A stretch of DNA of 54,971 nucleotides, taken from positions 1 through 54,971 of the forward strand of contig NZ_VUYU01000040.1 of NCBI RefSeq assembly GCF_011682065.1, in the 5' to 3' direction. Source of the DNA: Massilia rubra (GTDB taxonomy: Bacteria; Pseudomonadota; Gammaproteobacteria; Burkholderiales; Burkholderiaceae_D). Every line of letters begins with the position of its first letter. Position 1 is the first letter of the stretch. The translations under genes were made by a program, and so were the position numbers. The notes beneath the pieces are model-generated. The model ran no database searches, was not told the origin of the DNA, and saw nothing but the letters and a program-made list of their open reading frames with translations. Positions 52,775-54,971 of this stretch are shown here, piece after piece.

Positions 52775-52876
52775 ATGCAAGCCGCGCGCGACGACAAAAT
52801 CATCGATCAAAATGGGACGCTGATTCAAACAGATATGCGCTTAAACTTCTGCAAAAGACAAAGCCGCACTGCCTGA
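52775..52876 (+). CDS. candidate 33-residue ORF ending in a terminator
   Basis: ATG 52775 opens a 33-codon frame ending with TGA at 52874-52876, inside the left half of the terminator hairpin. The predicted peptide starts MQAARDDKIIDQNGTLIQ and ends CKRQSRTA. A weak promoter (TTGCGC 52711-52716, 18 bp, TACTTT 52735-52740) lies upstream. No good Shine-Dalgarno is seen. It could be a leader peptide, a small protein, or no more than part of a small RNA with its own terminator. Confidence 0.3.
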   Translation: MQAARDDKIIDQNGTLIQTDMRLNFCKRQSRTA

Positions 52877-52905
52877 TCCGGTTCAGGCATGGCGGCTTTT
52901 TCTTT
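52859..52905 (+). terminator. Intrinsic terminator
   Basis: AAGCCGC...GCCTGA pairs with TTCAGGC..GGCGGCTT across a short loop and is followed by TTTTCTTTT. It is a strong, T-rich terminator with no annotated gene directly before it. This implies a short transcript, possibly a small RNA, starting somewhere after 52740. Confidence 0.8.
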
Positions 52906-52981
52906 TACGGTTGTGGGCTCTTGATGCGGACAGCGAACCATGAACACCGTATCCGTCGTCTCTGTTTTCAGAAACGACTAT

Positions 52982-53023
52982 AGCTGAAGCGCTGCAAACT
53001 TGAGGAGTTGCAGCAGTTCAGCT
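52982..53023 (+). promoter_or_regulatory. Stem-loop in the leader region of the H1-like gene
   Basis: AGCTGAA and GCTGCAA (52982-52997) pair with TTGCAGC and TTCAGCT (53008-53023), with a symmetric 2-by-2 internal loop. The apical loop contains GGA in TTGAGGAG, a motif placed as CsrA-type proteins prefer. It lies about 135 bp before the start codon at 53159. A role in post-transcriptional control or as an operator is only a suggestion. Confidence 0.35.
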
Positions 53024-53158
53024 GGTGCCGAATTCATTAGCATAAACACCGAACACGTTTGTGCCGATGAATAATTCGCCTGACCTCCAGTTACGGGTCG
53101 GACGGGTTTTACATCTTGTAGCGTGATTTTTTCCCATCGCAGATGAAGGAGAACCCAA

Positions 53159-53947
53159 ATGGCAACAGCCGCTAAGAAACCCGCAGTAAAGAAACCAGTT
53201 GCGAAAGCCACTGCCGAGAAACCAGCGAAGAAAGTCGCAGCGAAAGCAGTTGCAGCGAAAGCAGTCGCAGCCAAGCCAGCCGCGAAAGCCGCAGCGAAGC
53301 CTGCAGCCAAGCCGGCAGCGAAAAAGGTTGCAGCGAAAGCCGCAGCCAAGCCAGCAGCGAAGCCAGCAGCTAAAAAAGCCGCAGCCAAGCCAGCAGCGAA
53401 AAAAGCCGTAGCGAAATCGTCGGCCAAGCCAGCAGCCAAGTCGGCAGCGAAGCCAGCGGCCAAGCCGGTAGCGAAGAAAGCCGCCGCTAAATCGGCCGCC
53501 AAACCTGTCGCCAAGAAAGCAGCAGCAAAGCCAGCAGCCACCAAAGCCGCAGCCAAGCCAGCCGCCAAAAAAGCAGCAGCGACGTCGACCGCCAAGAAAC
53601 CAGCAGTAACTAAAGCAGCAGCAAAGCCAGCAGCGAAAGCAGCAGCAAAGCCAGCAGCAAAAAAGGTGGCGGCTAAGCCAGCAGCAAAAAAGCCGGTTAA
53701 GGCTGCGGCAACGCCAGCAGCCAAGCCAGCGGCAGCGCCAGCGGCAATTCCTGCCGTGCCAGCAGCCAAGCCGGTCGTAAAGAAAGCAGCAGCGCCTAAG
53801 AAGGCAGCTGCGCCGAAAGCCGACGCAGCATCGAAGCCAGCGGCAGCTCCTGCACCAGCAGTGGCGGCGCCGGCTCCGGCGCCAGCGGCGAAAACTGTGT
53901 TGGCTCCGGCAGCAGCATGGCCTTTCCCGACCAGCAGCCGTCCGTAA
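53159..53947 (+). CDS. histone H1-like Ala/Lys/Pro-rich DNA-binding protein
   Basis: A 262-residue protein made of repeated KPAAK/KKAAAK units, about 80% Ala, Lys and Pro, without a signal peptide. The pattern is that of bacterial H1-like or AlgP-like proteins, which bind and condense DNA through a disordered basic tail. The last 60 residues shift to Ala/Pro with few Lys and end FPTSSRP. GAAGGAGA precedes ATG 53159 at good distance. Repeat copies make the length likely to vary between strains. A SWIB protein with a similar tail is encoded at 39047-39460. A strong terminator follows. Confidence 0.85.
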   Translation: MATAAKKPAVKKPVAKATAEKPAKKVAAKAVAAKAVAAKPAAKAAAKPAAKPAAKKVAAKAAAKPAAKPAAKKAAAKPAAKKAVAKSSAKPAAKSAAKPAAKPVAKKAAAKSAAKPVAKKAAAKPAATKAAAKPAAKKAAATSTAKKPAVTKAAAKPAAKAAAKPAAKKVAAKPAAKKPVKAAATPAAKPAAAPAAIPAVPAAKPVVKKAAAPKKAAAPKADAASKPAAAPAPAVAAPAPAPAAKTVLAPAAAWPFPTSSRP

Positions 53948-53976
53948 CAGGTTGTTGGGCCTGGATCAGGCAAAAT

Positions 53977-54014
53977 ACCGCTGTGTGACTTGATTCACAC
54001 AGCGGTTTTTTTTT
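53977..54014 (+). terminator. Intrinsic terminator of the H1-like gene
   Basis: ACCGCTGTGTGA (53977-53988) pairs perfectly with TCACACAGCGGT (53995-54006) across a 6-nt loop and is followed by T9. The T-run abuts AAGGAG, the RBS of the next gene. yggT must therefore depend on read-through or on a promoter within the hairpin region. Confidence 0.92.
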
Positions 54015-54025
54015 AAGGAGAGCAC

Positions 54026-54556
54026 GTGTACAGTATTGTTCAGTTGATCGTCGACACCATCGCCACCATCCTTGGTGGGGTCCTGTTACTCCGGTTCTGG
54101 ATGCAGGCGATCCGCGTGCGTCCGCCGCCGCAGATCGGGCAATTTATCTTTACCCTGACCGATTGGATGGTGCTGCCGATGCGGCGCATCATTCCTGGCG
54201 TGGGCGGCTATGACTGGGCCAGCCTGATCGGCGCTTTCCTGGTGGTGGCGCTGGCGACGTCGGTGATCCTGTTTTTTGGCGCCTCGTTCGAGCTGGTGGC
54301 CATCATGTCCCTGTACACCTTCCTGACCTGGATACTGTACGGCTTCATGGGGACGCTGTTGATCGAGGTGGTGCTGAGCTGGGTCAACCCGCAGGCGCCG
54401 ATGGCGCCCTTCGTCCAGGCCCTCAACGACCCGCTGCTGCGCCCCTTGCGCAAGGTGGTGCCGCCGATCGGCGGGATCGACCTGTCGGTGATGGTGGCGT
54501 TGATCCTGATCAAGATCGTGCATCTTTTGGTGCAGATGCTGTTCGGGCTGCGATGA
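54026..54556 (+). CDS. yggT: YggT family membrane protein
   Basis: A 176-residue inner-membrane protein with two YggT repeats, each with paired hydrophobic segments and the motif (R/N)P: MVLPMRRIIPGVGGYDWASL in the first, PLLRPLRKVVPPIGGIDLSV in the second. It begins with GTG 54026, 5 bp after AAGGAG. It overlaps the following yggU by 4 bp. Members are linked to cation homeostasis and osmotic tolerance and to membrane-protein or division functions in different bacteria; the precise role here is unknown. Confidence 0.9.
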   Translation: MYSIVQLIVDTIATILGGVLLLRFWMQAIRVRPPPQIGQFIFTLTDWMVLPMRRIIPGVGGYDWASLIGAFLVVALATSVILFFGASFELVAIMSLYTFLTWILYGFMGTLLIEVVLSWVNPQAPMAPFVQALNDPLLRPLRKVVPPIGGIDLSVMVALILIKIVHLLVQMLFGLR

Positions 54557-54852
54557 GTCGTGCCTGGTGCTCGGCGCTGCCGGGCGCGCTGCGGCTGGCG
54601 GTGCAGATCACGCCGAACGCCAAGAAGACCGAGGTGATCGGCGTGCACGACGACGCGCTCAAGCTCAAGTTGCAGGCGCAGCCGATCGAAGGCAAGGCCA
54701 ACGAGGCCTTGATCAAATATTTATCGGGAGAATTGGGCGTGCCGAAAAGCGCGCTCACGATCACGCACGGCCTGAGCAACAAACGCAAGCTGATCGAAGT
54801 GGTGTCAAGCAGCCTCACGCCCGAGCAAGTCGCACAGATCCTGTTGAAATGA
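54553..54852 (+). CDS. yggU: DUF167 / YggU family protein
   Basis: A 99-residue small cytosolic protein (PF02594). The core VQITPNAKKTEVIGVHDDAL, KLKLQAQPIEGKANEALIKY and VPKSALTITHGLSNKRKLIE is characteristic. Function is unknown. Its start overlaps the yggT stop (ATGA), a pairing conserved across proteobacteria. A repeat hairpin lies just beyond the stop. Confidence 0.92.
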   Translation: MSRAWCSALPGALRLAVQITPNAKKTEVIGVHDDALKLKLQAQPIEGKANEALIKYLSGELGVPKSALTITHGLSNKRKLIEVVSSSLTPEQVAQILLK

Positions 54853-54868
54853 AGCCAGCAATTTCTTA

Positions 54869-54921
54869 ACCGGGGTCTGACCTCTGATTAGAAATCTTTC
54901 GAATCAGAGGGGAGACCCCGG
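54869..54921. repeat. Inverted repeat, GGGGTCTGACC family
   Basis: CCGGGGTCTGACCTCTGATTAGAAA pairs with TTTCGAATCAGAGG then GGAGACCCCGG, with two or three mismatches and a very short loop. The left arm is nearly identical to 35688-35713. It separates yggU from the gene entering at the window edge. Confidence 0.75.
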
Positions 54922-54930
54922 GGGAGCGCC

Positions 54931-54971
54931 TTAGAAGCGGTAGCCGCACGCGGCGTCGGACGTGTCGGCGG
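54931..54971 (-). CDS. partial CDS at the window edge, C-terminus only
   Basis: On the minus strand a frame runs in from beyond the window and ends with TAA at 54931-54933. The visible C-terminal residues are ADTSDAACGYRF. Too little is present to assign a family. The position next to a repeat hairpin fits a real gene end converging on yggU. Confidence 0.3.
   Translation of the reverse strand, partial: ADTSDAACGYRF

Noticed and set aside
52978-53973. An Ala/Gly/Phe-rich 331-codon frame opposite the H1-like gene
   Set aside because: It is the reverse complement of the KPAAK repeats; the plus-strand frame has the RBS and terminator.

Overview
The window looks like a chromosomal segment of a betaproteobacterium of the Oxalobacteraceae, most likely Massilia or a close relative. 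The basis is high GC with GC-rich third positions, the gene order ccsA-like/PP0621/pilS/pilR, a proS-lytic transglycosylase pair beside rppH, DUF1841, a long NrdA with two ATP-cone segments, and an Ala/Lys/Pro-rich histone H1-like protein. The genus is inference from protein character; no rRNA or tRNA gene was seen. Most of the window is core or lineage-core; no prophage, CRISPR array, complete insertion sequence or toxin-antitoxin locus was recognised.

Layout. 1-5200: a REP-type inverted repeat; an M14 deacylase and YfcC-type carrier operon; a secreted cyanophycinase. 4039-7872 (minus): a Fur-family regulator (probably Zur), a TonB-dependent receptor whose promoter is overlapped by two palindromes, and a DUF1624 membrane acyltransferase. 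7981-10290: a secreted M64 metallopeptidase and an exported Lys/Ala/Glu-rich helical protein. 10292-17843 (minus): parC, a J-like protein plus HscC pair, a 370-bp array of GGGGTCAGACCCC palindromes, then parE. 18004-22297: a protein with two degenerate receiver domains, a PuuD-like amidotransferase, YbdK and a cation/proton antiporter. 22427-25051 (minus): a tightly packed MoxR-GNAT-VWA(CoxE) operon. 25228-30218: two monohaem cytochromes c, a SulP transporter with STAS domain, a membrane-anchored AraC regulator and an exported amidohydrolase.

30236-35667: DUF1841, a 168-bp MITE-like element that supplies the stop codon of a two-domain retropepsin-like protein, rppH, proS and a lytic transglycosylase. 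35668-36090 holds nested inverted repeats of the same GGGGTCTGACC family. 36101-38963: two tandem PhoA-type alkaline phosphatases. 39047-41124 (minus): a SWIB protein with a basic Ala/Lys tail, and ffh. 41414-46750: an orphan substrate-binding protein, a CcsA-like membrane protein, PP0621, and the type IV pilus regulators pilS and pilR. 46751-47483: a REP pair, a 34-bp tandem repeat, a possible structured RNA, and a promoter carrying two NrdR-type palindromes exactly 30 bp apart. 47484-51641: nrdA and nrdB. 51722-54971: an exported Cache protein, about 950 bp without a clear gene (GCGC-dense sequence, a candidate 33-residue ORF, hairpins), the H1-like gene, YggT, YggU, another repeat hairpin and the edge of a further gene.

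How they work together: deoxynucleotide supply (nrdAB) and chromosome decatenation (parC, parE) are the housekeeping core. proS, ffh and rppH serve translation, protein targeting and mRNA decay. pilSR controls pili. The accessory layer is nutrient scavenging: a metal-responsive outer-membrane receptor, phosphatases, secreted peptidases, cyanophycinase and several uptake systems. The non-coding DNA is rich in two families of palindromic repeats that recur between genes across the window.
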